From positions 62,001-126,000 of the forward strand of contig JAXGGA010001110.1 in NCBI GenBank assembly GCA_038373865.1: DNA of 64,000 bases, in the 5' to 3' direction. This DNA is from Uloborus plumipes (taxonomy: Eukaryota; Arthropoda; Arachnida; Araneae; Uloboridae). Position numbers and translations under genes: made by a program. Below, piece by piece: positions 33,712 to 45,904 of the stretch. The notes under the pieces were generated by a model. That model did not search any database and was not told the DNA's origin. It worked only from the letters and a program-made list of their open reading frames with translations. Numbering within the stretch: position 1 is the first letter of the stretch; each line of letters opens with the position of its first letter.

Positions 33712-35391
33712 TAACTTTATAAATATAGTCGAAATGACTCTCTGAATTGTCGAATACAAAGCTTTTCACATTCACAGAAATGTTCTGTGATGCGAATAGT
33801 TTAATTAAAATCGACTTCGTTTGCAGGTATGACTTGGCTATTTTGAATAGATGGTTTCAGATAAATCGATTGTCACCATTCATTTCAATGTGCAAACGGT
33901 TCCAAACGTGGGGGAAAATAACGAATTTTACACAAATGGAGGATTCCGTTATTTATGAAAGCAGTTTAATTACAAGGGGGGAAAACTTCTGATACAGAAG
34001 CGATTAAGTATGTTGAAAACATCGCTTCACTGCACTCAGTTTGAGTAATTTAAGAAATTTACGTAAGCCTTAAAATAGTTTAATTCAACTAATGAAAATT
34101 TTAATCTAGAACATTAAGTTTACCGATAAACCACGTTTACACTTAATCATATTAATAAACAGATTACGTAATTATCTTTTGTTTTAAGTTTATTTTTAAT
34201 TCAAAAGATGCACCAAGATTTTCATTTTTCTTTCTTTATTTCCTTTTTTTTTTTTTTTTCAAGTATCAAAAACTTTAAGCAAAAAGGTTAAAAGTTTCTG
34301 AAAGCTGAAGTGAGAAGCTTCCAAGTTCAAAACTCTCAACTCGTACTGATTACTCATTTCCAAGCAGCCTCCTTACAGAATAAATGAAGTAAATCGTTGG
34401 ACTCATCGAAGGATATCCGCTGTAACCATGGCAATGAAAATACATAGAAACAGGAATCCAGTGGAATAATATTCTTCTTTGGGTCTGCGTTAAGGTCAGG
34501 AATAAATTTGCGTTTGTCATGTGATAGAACAAATAAGAATTCTTTAAATTTAAATCCTCAAGAAAGGAATTCTTTGCTGCGGACAGAAATATATTCTATT
34601 AACCATAAACTAGGCAAAAAAAGAAATAAGTTTCTCCGGCATCGGAAAAATCCATGCAAACGCAAACGGAATTCCCTTTCCAGGATAGGAATATCAACTG
34701 AAAAATTATCCGTCCGGAAATTCAAAACGAGTCATAAACTAAGACTCTGTGAAATCCCTTATTCAAACAAACCGCCTACAGTTAGTCAGAGAGGGAGAAA
34801 AAAGAAAGGAAATGTGACGGAGACCGGGATTAAAAAATAAGAAAAGGTGGAGAAGGTATTTCGAAAAGCACAAATCGGGATGAAGTTTACGGGGCTGTTT
34901 GGAAAGTCAATGTAGGGCTTCTCACGGTCGTTGCCGCGTGTATTGATTGCTCAGTGGACCAGAGAGGGGAAAATCGAAAACCTGGGTCACCAGACGGAAT
35001 TAGCTCTGGAGACACATCGGGGCTGGGAGGTGTCGTCTTTTGATCTTTTTAACTACAAGGAAGACTCGATTTGAATAATGCGATGGTAGTAAGCATCGAA
35101 ATGAAAACTTCTGAAATTAAGACGGTTTGCATAATGTTAAGTTATTTTTAGGAATCTATTGAGGTTATATAAGGAATGAAATGGTGAGTGAATGTTATTG
35201 TTTTCAAGAGAATCCTTAATTCTCTAAGGATCAAATTTTTTACAAATTAAAAATTTAAAAAATTTTAAGACGGGCTAAATTCCAAACTTTGAAGGTGGAG
35301 ACTCCCGAGATAGAGCCTCTTCTTCAGTGCATAAAAGTGACCACACAATGAAAAAGGTGTGAGAGAACTGAACGTCCCCACGTAGACACCA

Positions 35392-35430
<39 letters not shown>

Positions 35431-37639
35431 AAACAAGTCAACTAAATAGGTCAACCCTCTTGTCGTGAATTCCTATTTGTTGAGTCTTTTGCACTGATGA
35501 GGACGCTCCATCGCATCCTTGCAATAGCTATTTGCTGTATTTTCTTGGTAATGTGTGCTTCATTTACGTTGTTTTTTCACTTCATTCATATTTTAGCACA
35601 AAGCTATCTGATCATTTGTCATTTACCAGATATCTATCCTAAGCAGTTACCAAGCAATCCTCGTTCATCCTCATCATCTTTAGCTCCATTTCAGTTGATG
35701 CCTATTGACATTAGCATTTCAATTCGTTGGATTAATTCCTCTTGAGCAACAGTTCCCATTCTGCTCTGTCATTGGACAGAATGTCTCGGTCTATAAGCTT
35801 AACGTAGAGTACCTGCCTTACGACAGCCCTAGGCCACTACCGAATGGATAATCGATGACATTCTCCAGTTTGTTGCCAGGACATTGTAATGGAGCGCGGC
35901 CTTTTGCTTCTGTCTGGCTCCTGTCTGTTGTTTCGAAATTAAAATGCAAGAGGGTCATTTTTCGTATGATTTATGGGTATATGTCATTTATTGCTGAAAC
36001 CGAGATAAAATTTTTTATTCGTAGCTTTCCCCTTTTTAAGTGAACCGTGTAGTTTAATATGAATTATTAATCAATTAATAACCCTGTAATTAATTTTACC
36101 TTTATCTATTAAAGCCGTTAGTTAATTATGATCATTAATTAAATGATTGGAATGCACCAAAAGCGAAACGAAGAGCAGAAAGAGGATTTTCGATTGTACA
36201 GAAACTTTTAATAATTTGGATAACTCCTGAAACTGTCTGAAATTGTCTTAAAACTCCTTTAAGTCATATGCCCGAAACATATTAATTAAATTAAAACTAC
36301 GTCGGGCTTTGTTGGGCGTGTATGGGTGGAGGGAGGATTAACCCTCCGAGATTCATTAATGTTTTCCAGGAAATCAAATGATAAGATGAGAGCTTTGTCA
36401 CATCCGAGTGGGGTATGGATCTGATAATAAGTCGCTTGACCTTAAACAAGCTCATTTAATTTTCAATTGAAAGAGAAAAAAAATTTTTGGCACAACGCTT
36501 AGTACCGAATAAAAAATGCATCTTTAAGTGTGCTTCTTTGAGATTTTGCATACACATGTTTCAGAATCACGTCTTTTTCGTTGACAGTCTTTAAAATGTG
36601 CTATCTGGCTTTAATAAGATGACGCCAGATGAGTGAATTAATAAGTAATTTCATTTGTTTAAACAAGGATAGTTAAAGCCTTTTTGCTTTGCCAATAATT
36701 CATTTTCGTTGTACCACTATAAAAGTTTCAACTCTTTCAGCCCAAACATAATTGAGTTCACTCAAGGTCGAGCGACTTGTGGTCAGATCCATACTTATTC
36801 TAATTTCTCTAATGACTCTAATCACTAGAGTCATTAGTTAATGACGGCCAAAATACCAACTCCACATATTTTGCTCCAAAACCAATACAATGAGTTTTAT
36901 CAATGCGGAATTGAAACTGTGATAATAGATGGCAAAAAGTGTTGGAAGACAATAACATATTTTTATCAATTTATTTGTGCGAATTCAGTGTAAAATAACA
37001 TTTATTTTCAGCCCCCTAATAATTTGCTGCACTTAAGTAACTGGAGAAGTGCAATGCTAATTTCGCAACTGCACATCTCTAGTTCCATTGCTAAGGCAGG
37101 ACTTCAAGTGAAACACGGACGATCGCAACTCACCAACGCAATCGCAAATTCCCAAATTTGGATTTAAGTGAAACGTTACAATCGCTACGAGATGGCTATT
37201 CTATCGTAATTCGACTTCCATTGCAATGGTGTTTCACTTGAATTCGGCCCTAAGTGTTCTGTGTACTACAGTCTTATCACACTGAATAAAAACATTGAAT
37301 TAACTCAGAGTGCGCTTCATTTGCAGAGTTAATGTGAATGTACTTGAGACTTCGTTAGACGAAACGCGGGGCAAGTAGCGCATCGCACCCGTTGGCATTA
37401 ATATTGCAGATGCGGAACACCATCTCCAGACCACTCGACACTCATTTGCGCTTAACCTACTTAAATTCTCGGAATGAAAGGGCTCACCGCGATCTGCTCT
37501 CATTTCGCCATTCAGCGCTGGTTAAGACTTTAATGCGCATCGTGTGCTAGGGATCCGTTTTGATCCTCTAGTGCTGCTATTGATCGGGCGTTATAATGTA
37601 TGATGCAATTTACGATTATTGGCATTTTCGTCCGTTTTA
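33712..37639. other. no recognised gene; several less AT-rich blocks
   Basis: Blocks at about 34350-35060 and 37080-37639 are more mixed in composition than the background and have no repeat signature; they may be conserved non-coding elements. A (TA)n microsatellite lies at 35393-35427. A hairpin, CTAATGACTCT/AGAGTCATTAG, lies at about 36810-36838. The open frames at 34508-34840, 35497-35745 and 37300-37503 match no family. Confidence 0.45.
36045..36150. promoter_or_regulatory. cluster of TAATTA-type homeodomain-like sites
   Basis: Within about 100 bp there are many TAAT/ATTA cores, including ATTAATCAATTAATAA, TAATTAATTTTACC and TTAATTATGATCATTAATTA; the last is nearly palindromic around TGATCA. 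Homeodomain proteins bind TAATTA and Hox/PBC complexes bind TGATTAAT-like sites. In AT-rich DNA such clusters also arise by chance, so this is tentative. Confidence 0.25.
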
Positions 37640-37789
37640 CTGGTCGCAGGCCCGAAAGCAGAATACTGCTAAATCGGCGACGTACGTCGCAGAACAGACA
37701 ACGGGGCTGCAGAACAATTGTATTCAAAATTAAGCAACCAAAAAAAAAAAAAAAAAAAACGGACAACTTGACTTGAGCTTCTGAGGACC

Positions 37790-39290
37790 TTTCTGTTTTT
37801 CCGCAGAACTTCAGTGATGACACTTGCGCAGGCTTCGTTTGAAGTTCTGCAGTCCTTTTTTTGGACCGCAGAACTTTAGCTACGAAACTTGCAGTACACA
37901 TTCGTTATTCAAATAATGTTTCCAACGATTATTTTTTTCCGCATGAAAATCGCGGGAATGCAAACTTAGTCTGAAATTCTGCGAGCCTTCACATTTTGGC
38001 CGCAGATCTTAAGTGACAAATTTTGCGGTAGGTACACAAATCAGTTCTTCAAATTATGTTTGAAACAATTTTTTCGCAAGAGAGTCACAGGGGCGCAGAT
38101 TTTCAATTGAAGTTTTGCAGGTCTTCACATTTTATCCGCAGAACTTCTGTGACGACACTTTGTTTTTCTAAACTATGTTTCCTCACAAGAGGAAACGCGG
38201 GGACGCAAGCTTCGCTTGAAATTCTTCGGGCTTTCACATTTTGGCCGCAGAACTTCAGTGACGAAGCGTGTAGTACAAATAGTTTTTCAAATTATGTTTA
38301 AAACAATTAATTCTTCCACGTTAAAGAGTCCCGGGTAGCGGGACTCGTTCTGCGGTGGCCTACACATTTTATCCACAAAACTTCAGTGACGAAACTTGCA
38401 GTACAAACTATAGTTATTCAAATTATGTTTTAAACAATTAATTCTTCCGTGTTAAATTAACGCGGGAAAACGGGCTTCGTTTGAAATTCTGCGTGACTAC
38501 ACATTTTATCCGCAGAACTTCAGTGACGAAACTTGCGTACAAATTAGGTATTCGACAATGTTGAAAACATTTTTTCCTCGTGGGAGAATCGCGGGAGGAG
38601 CGTGGGGGTACTCGCTTGAAGTTTCGCGATCTTTCACATTTTGGCCGCAGAACTTCAGAGACGAAACTTGCAGTGCATATTAGTTATTCAAATGATGTTT
38701 AAAACTATTAACTCTTCCAGTTGAGAGAATCGAGGGGCGCAGGCTTCGTTTAAAGTTCTACGGGCTTTCACATTTTGGCCACAGAACGTCAGCAACGAAA
38801 CTTCCAGAACAAATTAGCTTTTCAAATTTTCTTTGAAACAATAAATCGTTACTCATCAATAAATGGCGGAGGGAATAAATTGTGTTCGCTTGAAGTTCTC
38901 TTTGCGTTTTGACCCCAGAACTGCTGTGACGAATTATACAGAACAAATTAAGATTTCAAATAATTTTTCCTGCGGAAGAACCGAGGGGACACAAGCTACG
39001 TCTGTAGTTCTGAGGGCCTTGTCATTTTGACCGCAAATTAGTTATTCAGATTGTATTAAAAACAATTTTAAGGTGAGAGAATCGCGGAGGCAAAGCTTTG
39101 TTTAAAGTTCTGCAGCATTTCACGTATTTCCGCAGAACTGCACTTACGGAACTCGCAGTGAAAATTATTTATTCAAATGATATTTAAAACAATTTTTTCG
39201 CGTAAGAGAAATGCGGGGTGGAGGGGGAGGGGAGTCTCCTTTCAAGTTTTTCGGGATTTCACATTTTGGCCGCAGAATTTCTGACGGAGC
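37790..39290. repeat. degenerate tandem array, about 133-bp period, about 13 units
   Basis: CCGCAGAACTTCAGTGACGA-type sequence recurs at about 37801, 37866, 37999, 38131, 38243, 38371, 38509, 38643, 38777, 38914, 39029, 39130 and 39259. Each is followed by AAACTTGCAGTACAAATTAG, TTATTCAAATTATGTTT and GAAGTTCTGCGGGC-type sequence. Spacing is mostly 128-138 bp, with shorter truncated units. GCAGAAC at the start and GTTCTGC near the end of each unit are complementary and could fold. Confidence 0.85.
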
Positions 39291-39910
39291 TTGAAGTAAA
39301 AATAGTCATTCAAATTATTTTAAAACAATTTTTCCGCTTGAGAGAATAGCGGGGACGAAGTAATTATATTTGAAACAATTAACTTCAGGCTAAAATTAGG
39401 AAAATAGGTGTAATCCAAGCCTCCCCCCCCCCCCCAATCGGAAAAATGTTTTTTGACATTTGTTCTGCGATCTGGAAATTAGTTAACGTCCCAATGCCGA
39501 GCTTGAAATTTTTGAACTTGAGTTTTTTTAACTGAATTTCTGAACCGATGATGAAGTATATATATATAGTAAGCATAAATAATATAATTATAAATATATT
39601 TCAAACTAAAGCATTTAAAATATGAATTAATGAAAATAAAGCAAGAAGTATTTGCAAATTTATGAAATCTTTCTAATTCAAACTCTTCATAGAAAAATGA
39701 AACAAATTAAAAAAATAATTATTGTCTTTACTATGGTATTAAAAACATAAGTTGATTTGGTTGGATGTTCGGCATAAAAGCCTTAATAGGCCATACTGAG
39801 CCAAACAATTGTTTAAAAGTAAAGGTGTCAAAATGAAAATGTTTGAAGAAAGAACCTGTAGAATTAAGAAAATTTTAGCTGAAATCAACACATGAATGAA
39901 GTTTTAAATT

Positions 39911-40203
39911 TTAAATAGTAAAAAACAGAAATCCGAACTGCTGAAGAAGGAACAATTTCCCTAACAAGTCTTTCAAAGAAGGATGAAAATGACTAAAGAA
40001 CCTGAAACGAATATGATAGAAATTTGGACAATCGCGAGGCAATCTCCATTGTATATGCAATGCTGTCTGATTGACATTACGTGTGTTACATAAGGGCAAA
40101 ACTGATGTCTATGAGTAAATCTGGTGTGGCCCAAAGAAAGAGGTATTACAACTTCTTTTCTGGTGATCTTTGATGACTTGAAACATTCGTCGAAGGCTGA
40201 CAA
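39911..40203 (-). pseudogene. non-LTR retrotransposon ORF2, C-terminal remnant with frameshift
   Basis: One minus-strand frame gives ITRKEVVIPLSLGHTRFTHR near 40180-40115. The family-like reading then passes to another frame with PLCNTRNVNQTALHIQWRLP, FRFFSHFHPSLKDLLGK and FLQQFGFLF-type sequence down to 39911. GHTRxTH followed by a cysteine and HI...CP-like part resembles the region after the RNase H domain in jockey-type LINE proteins. At least one frameshift and loss of the reverse transcriptase part make it non-functional. The resemblance is to short motifs only, so the clade is uncertain. Confidence 0.6.
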
Positions 40204-40263
40204 CAGTGCAAATAATTTCGCGACTCTCTATATTTCAGTTCTTAAAAAAAAAAAAAAGAAAGA

Positions 40264-40288
40264 AAAAAAAACACACACACACACACAA
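40264..40288. repeat. (AC)n microsatellite next to an A-rich run
   Basis: About ten ACs follow an A/G-rich stretch at 40244-40270. Confidence 0.85.
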
Positions 40289-41202
40289 AGACAGCATGTA
40301 AGTACGCAAGCATATATGGGTCATTCCAACTAAAATGGTACAAATCACGTCCGAGACTTTAGAATTTTTTAAAATCAATATTAAAAACTCCCACCCATTA
40401 AGTGTATTTTTTATTGGTTCCCCATTTAATTTTGTGCCATCAAGTATCAATTGATTAGGTATATTCCATTTAGAAAGGACACAACAAAAATTATCTTTGT
40501 CAGAAGAAGGAGAAAATGATGTGTCCCAGCTTCAAATTGCTAGAATTTTCAATGTGATTTAAAATTAATCTAAAATGTAACAAAAAAATAAATGACACTG
40601 CAATGCACAAAAGATGCTTCTGACACCATTTCTGCAGTTTATTACGTAAATGAAAAAAAAATCCCCAAAAAACACTATTCTATGTTTTTCTATGTTTCGA
40701 ATTGTCCACTCTGTTACAAGCCTTTTGGAAATAAAATAAACAATTGCATTCAATCTGATATATTTTTTAAAAAACATAGATAGTATAACTGCCGTGATTA
40801 GCTTGCTACCTTGAATTATGTTGTCAACAACCAGGGTGAGCCTCATTCTTTTCTTATGCTAGTTAATTTGAACTGTTGGATGTCCACTCTGTTACAGTCG
40901 ATTTCATGATGCATATATTATGTGTATATTATATGTAAAAATGAGAAAACACTTTTTGGTAACATTTTGACGGTAAATATATAATGTATAAATCTATCTT
41001 GCAGAACAATTTTGGGCAAAAAATTTTGCGTCGCAGAACATCACTAAGTATTCTGCTTTGGGGGGTACGACCCTGGCTTTAAGATGTTCCAATCGACAGA
41101 TGTTTAACTTCTTCTAATAAGTTATCTGACAGTAGTAGTTTTGGGAATGTATCTGATAACTTCAATAGAATAATAGAGATGTCAAAAGTTTCAGAAAGCT
41201 CT

Positions 41203-41645
41203 CCTACACCATAAATTGAACTAATCGTAGCAAAATACTTTCAAACAGATTAAACATCAGTTAAATATTGACAATTAGCTTTTCATTTTGATAGTTTTTT
41301 TTAAACATTTATCTAAAGGCGAAAATAATTTGTCGGCGCGGGGCCCCTTGATCCTACATCATAAATTGAACTAAATGTAGCACCATACTTTCAAACAGAT
41401 TAAACACTAGGTAAATTTGGCCAATTAGCTTCTTATTTTGATATAGTTTTTTTTAAACATTTACCTAAAGGAAAAAATTATTTGTCGGCACGCGGCCCTT
41501 GCTCCTACAGCATAAATTGAACTAAACGTAGCACTATACTTTCAGACAGATTAAACATGAGTTAAATATTGCCAATTAGCTTTTTATTTTGATATAGTTC
41601 TTTTTTCTCATTTACCTAAAGGCAAAAATAATTTGTTGGCGCGGG
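41203..41645. repeat. 150-bp tandem repeat, three units
   Basis: CATAAATTGAACTAA starts at about 41210, 41360 and 41511. Each unit runs through CAGATTAAACAT, CAATTAGCTTTT and ATTTACCTAAAGG to TTGTCGGCGCGGGGCCCCTT. The GC-rich unit end contrasts with an AT-rich body. The last unit joins a GGGGCCCGATTGGGC block at about 41657. Confidence 0.87.
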
Positions 41646-42809
41646 GTTGCTAGAGCGGGGCCCGATTGGGCAAAATCGGTCCAATCGGCCTAAGACTGGC
41701 CCTAATTGTCGAGATTGTGTTTTAAAAAATGTTACATAATCCCTTCATCCTCCAAACCCTTCAGTTGCATAATTTCAATAATTCAGATTTTATTTTCCAA
41801 CAACAAAGTGAAGCCAAAACAACATCAAATTTTGTCATTCACTTCTTTTAGTACCAGATTTTTTTTTTCGTTCAAAGTGTACTGTGTATAGATAGATGTG
41901 CACAAGTAAGCAATTTTTTCAGAATTCAAACTTTTTTTTAATTCCAAATTTAGGTATGCTTTTTTTCCCCATTAGAAAAGAAATTTTTTTTGAATGTAAA
42001 ACATGAACTTTGAAGTTTCTCTAATTGGTTAGAATATCTTTAATTGGCATTTAAAATTGAGAATTTAGGTTTTGTGTTGATTTTTTGTCTGTTTTGCAGC
42101 CATACCACAAAACAAACAACTAAGTAAAAAATCAGTAACTGATTTTTTAGTTGATTGATTCTTTAGTTTTTGATTGAACATTGAAAGCTTTTTCTAAAAA
42201 TGATTTTACTGAATGTAAAAAAACAAAAATTGTGAAAGCTAAAAAACAAACAATAACCAGGGCCCAATCCAGAATTTTTATCTTACTACCTATTTTTGTG
42301 ACTATGTTTAATCGTCATCCTATTTTTGTGAATATATTTAATTGTCATCCTATTTTTGTGAATATACTTCTTGTTCACTATTTTTTCGCAGCACATTTTA
42401 AATTATTTAATTTTGGACGAAAAACTCATGTCATTGTTACATTTATAATCATATTATTAAATAATACAAAAAAAAACTTTCATTGTCAAAAAAAAAAAAA
42501 TTACAAATTATTAACATCATAAAAGAAGACCTAAAAAAAAAGTAATAACATGCCTGAGTAATTGTGAAGACTATTTTTCTTCCTTTCATAACAGTAAACA
42601 ACCTTAAATTCCACTTATCAATAGAAATAAAATGAGTGTTCTAGTTTATTCTTGAATTTTCCTTTTATTTACATACATTTTCTATCACTGAACAGCTAGG
42701 AAAGGACTGCTTTTGAAATGATGCAATTGGAAGAATAAAAATGCAAATTAATCCACAATTCATTGAAATGCCCAAAATGAGTTTCTCAAATGAAATATTT
42801 GTTTATATA

Positions 42810-43351
42810 CAGGGTGTTTCAAAAAAATGTATACACACTTTGAACTTCCATAGAAAATTTATTTACTGTTCTACAAAGTTAAATTTCAGGAAAATAGAAA
42901 GCTGAAAGTCCAATGTAAATGAAACATAAATAACAAATGTTAATACTGTTCAAATTGGTGACCTGCAGCATCACTTGATGACTCATCACTTGTAGCTGTT
43001 CGAGGCCGACCTGAATGACCTTTATGCACATCACACACTGTTCTATGAACTTCGAATTTGTCTCGTATGCATGTAATTGTTAATCTTGAAGGTGGTTCTG
43101 TATCATACTCCCTTCTCCACTGTCTTTGAACTTCATTTACATTCTCAAACTTCCAGTACCACTTAATAACCTGCTTGCGTTCTTCAAAACTCAAACGTAC
43201 GTCCCCCATGTTGATATTACAAATTCCAACTGATAATATAACATAGAGGGACGATTATGCTGGCACCTGGCGAAGAAATATAACATTAGCCTTGTAGAGC
43301 GGGAAAACTACAATAGTTTAAAGTGTGTATACATTTTTTTGAAGCACCCTG
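42810..43351 (-). mobile_element. internally deleted Tc1/mariner-group element
   Basis: The inverted termini are about 35 bp with two mismatches, each starting CAGGGTG and sharing TTCAAAAAAATGTATACACA. TA flanks both sides (42808-42809 and 43352-43353). Only the N-terminal part of the transposase remains, on the minus strand. The well-kept ends and TA duplication suggest a fairly recent insertion. Confidence 0.92.
42940..43209 (-). pseudogene. transposase N-terminal HTH domain (DUF4817-like), truncated
   Basis: The frame starts at an ATG (43209) with MGDVRLSFEERKQVIKWYWK. It continues through a helix-turn-helix-like region including NEVQRQWRREYDTEPPSRLT and ends shortly after HKGHSGRPRTATSDESS. 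The GRPRT motif is the typical linker of helix-turn-helix domains in Tc1/mariner-group transposases. Roughly 80 residues of DNA-binding domain are intact, then the frame ends within a few codons. The DDE/D catalytic domain is missing. It could at most give a short DNA-binding peptide; transcription is unknown. Confidence 0.87.
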
Positions 43352-44595
43352 TATATGCTAAATATATTATATGGTAAAGAAAGCACATAACTTTTAACTT
43401 ATTTGAAGGAGTGGGACAAAAATTAGTTAATAAGGGCATGGAACTTTTTTTTTTCTTTTAAAATGATCTTTCCTGCATTAAAAAAATTAAAATGATAAAT
43501 AAAACTAATGTATGCGATGTAAACAATGGACGCCTCGGCCGTCGCTTCATTTCAGTTTGTTTCGTTCGACACCGTCTTCAGTAATAACTGCATTTCACTT
43601 CTCTAACGAGGAAATGCCGCTAGTAGTGGAGCAAAGGAAAACACATTCGATGGGAAATCCCCAGAATTCCGTCAAAATACTTCTTTTTCCGACCATTTTT
43701 TTAAACAATCTTTGTGAAGATACCGCTTTTTATTTAGAACGATTTAAGATGCCGATTTTTTAATGTAATTTTGTGAAGGTGTCGTTTTTACTATTTTATT
43801 TTTGTGAAAGTACCGTTTTTATTATTTTATTTTTGTAAAGGTACCGATAAATGGTAGCAAAATCGGCCTGCATTGGGCCCAGATAACACTAGCTCATTAA
43901 AAATAATATTGATAACCATAATATGAGCACATACTTTAAATTTTTGTAAAACAAAGTAGGTGGCGTGAGTGAGAGCTGCTTTGTGACCAGTGCTAGAAAC
44001 AAGTGGTCGTTAGTCGCAATTTATAACCAAAAATTAAGATTACCCTTGGAGCCAAATTTAACGCCTTGAGTTTCCGATTACATGTAAGTTTTTTCCCCCA
44101 TACTCATGACGAAATTTCGTATTAAGTAATTTCAAAATGCAAACAATTCTGTTGTTAAAATATTCAGATACTTAATGTGTTATTCATCAAAAATGGCATC
44201 TAGGTTGATCATTTTGACACTTAAAAACTTATACCAGGCATCATCATGATGCCTTGATTAAAATTCTTATTTCTAACCCTGTTTGTGGCTAATTTTAAAA
44301 TGGGTGCAAACTGGGCTGCATTTAAAGTGGTTGCATTTTTCTGTACTTAGTATATCATCATAGTGAAAGAAAAAAAGATAAAAACCCGCAGATAATCCAA
44401 ACTCAATTACTGAATCACATATAATCAGTAGTTTACTGCACTCGAATAAACATGTAACTCCAACAGTAAACAAAAAACAAAATCCTCATACTAACAAGAA
44501 CTCCCTAGCACGAACGCCTAGTTCGCCTTGCTTAATTGTTCTGACTAAGCTCTTAAAATTAAGTTTTTCAGTCTCCCTTCTCCATACACTTGTAC

Positions 44596-45289
44596 CAGGG
44601 TTTCTGCTGCAGTCGCATTTTTCGCGAAATGCGAAAGTTCTATTCAATTGCCGAAAATAAAACAAGGCATTTTCGCTTTTTTGCTCCAATATAATAGGAC
44701 AAAAAGCAATGAATAATCAGAGAGAAAAGTCAAGCATGGTGATATCGAACTTAATTTCAGTATAAATCACAGCCAACATGTGTAAAATGTTATTAAGATC
44801 AACAATCTATTATCTTAGTGGGCATTATGTACCCCCAATAAATATGCATTATTGGCGTTTTAAAAAACTTGTGTACACTCTATGCTAGGTATAATTCTTA
44901 TCAATGATAGGTTATTAATGATGATTATATAAGCATTAAATGATCCATTTAATGCTTAACAAAATTGAATGAAGCTACTTTCAAATAGTTTCTTACTTGT
45001 TACTTGTTGGCAACGCTAGCTAGTTATGCTGAACTTGAATCTTCTCAAATTTTTTAACTTGCACATAATAAATTGAGAAAACGTTTAGGTTTTGAAGCTA
45101 CATGCAAACTTATATTTTGTTATAGACTACTGCAGAAGGCAAACAATGTAACATCAGATTTTGAATGCTGATAATATTATAAATAAATTGTACTCTTGGG
45201 AAATCGTGTGGCATCGCAGAAACGGGTTTCTGCGATGCCGGTTTAACCGGTTTCTACCAGGTGGTTTTTACTGTCTCAGCAGAAACCAG
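44596..45289. mobile_element. TIR element with subterminal hairpins (tentative)
   Basis: The left end CAGGGTTTCTGCTGCAG is mirrored by CTCAGCAGAAACCAG. A hairpin (CGCATTT/GAAATGCG) lies just inside the left end, and a 14-bp perfect hairpin lies near the right end. No target duplication was found. Confidence 0.45.
45210..45239. repeat. 14-bp perfect hairpin with 2-nt loop
   Basis: GGCATCGCAGAAAC (45210-45223), then GG, then GTTTCTGCGATGCC (45226-45239). It is GC-richer than its surroundings and followed by the palindrome CCGGTTTAACCGG at 45238-45250. It probably belongs to the subterminal region of the element at 44596-45289. Confidence 0.9.
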
Positions 45290-45904
45290 CCAACAACCCT
45301 TCATAAAACCCTGCAAACCTTTGTAACAAGCCAAACGTTTTTCCATATTGGTTTAACAAGGGCAATATAGGAGAAAATTAAACGTTTATTTCAGAGTCAT
45401 CACAGTGTTTCCACCAATTTTATCTTTCAGAAATATTTGGTAAAAGTATTTAACAATGTACACCAAATGATTAATGATGTAAAATCATGCTTTAAATGCA
45501 AACTGTCTTTATTGCTAAGACGCAAACGAGCTAACTAATTGACGGCTGAATGAATGAATATTCGATCTTGTATGTGGTGAAATGTTGAGTTTTGGGCCAA
45601 ATCACTATTCATTGGATCACTAGTTGAAAGTTGGTTCATTGCACAAAATATCCAAAACATTTTATCATAGAGAATCCTTGAGCTCATATTGGATTTTGAT
45701 TTGCTTTGTACAGTTGGAAAAATAAAAAAATAATTCTTAGAGTTCCGAGCAATTTGACCTGAACTTCCTTTTAATTTTTAAAAAAACTTGATAACAAAAT
45801 ATAAGAATTTTAAGTGTGTATTTCAAAACTTAGAATATTTTCTAATTAAAAATTTATGAAAATCAAGATCACATAAAAATCATTCTTCCATAAATTATTT
45901 TAAC

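Larger units (their letters stand above)
37640..41075. mobile_element. possible 3.4-kb TIR element with internal tandem array
   Basis: The left end (CTGGTCGCAGGCCCGAAAGC, then AGAATACT) and the complement of the right end (CAGGGTCGTACCCCCCAAAG, then CAGAATACT) share GGTCG, AAAGCAGAATACT and a nearby CGCAGAAC. No target duplication was found. Inside lie the ~133-bp tandem array, a LINE remnant and AT-rich sequence. It could be an element with amplified subterminal repeats or a composite. Confidence 0.45.
42258..43882. mobile_element. TIR element hosting a nested mariner
   Basis: The ends CAGGGCCCAATCCAG and CTGCATTGGGCCCAG are inverted with two mismatches. The flanks ACAATAAC and ATAACACT share only ATAAC, so the target duplication is uncertain. 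The interior has short TTTTTGTGAA-type repeats at both sides and is interrupted by the mariner derivative at 42810-43351. hAT is the likely superfamily from the CAGGG terminus. Confidence 0.5.

Noticed and set aside
35280..35345. CTGAAGAAGAGGCTC-type sequence on the minus strand resembling retroelement or ribozyme tails
   Set aside because: The core differs from CTGATGA, GAAA is absent and no pairing pattern could be drawn.
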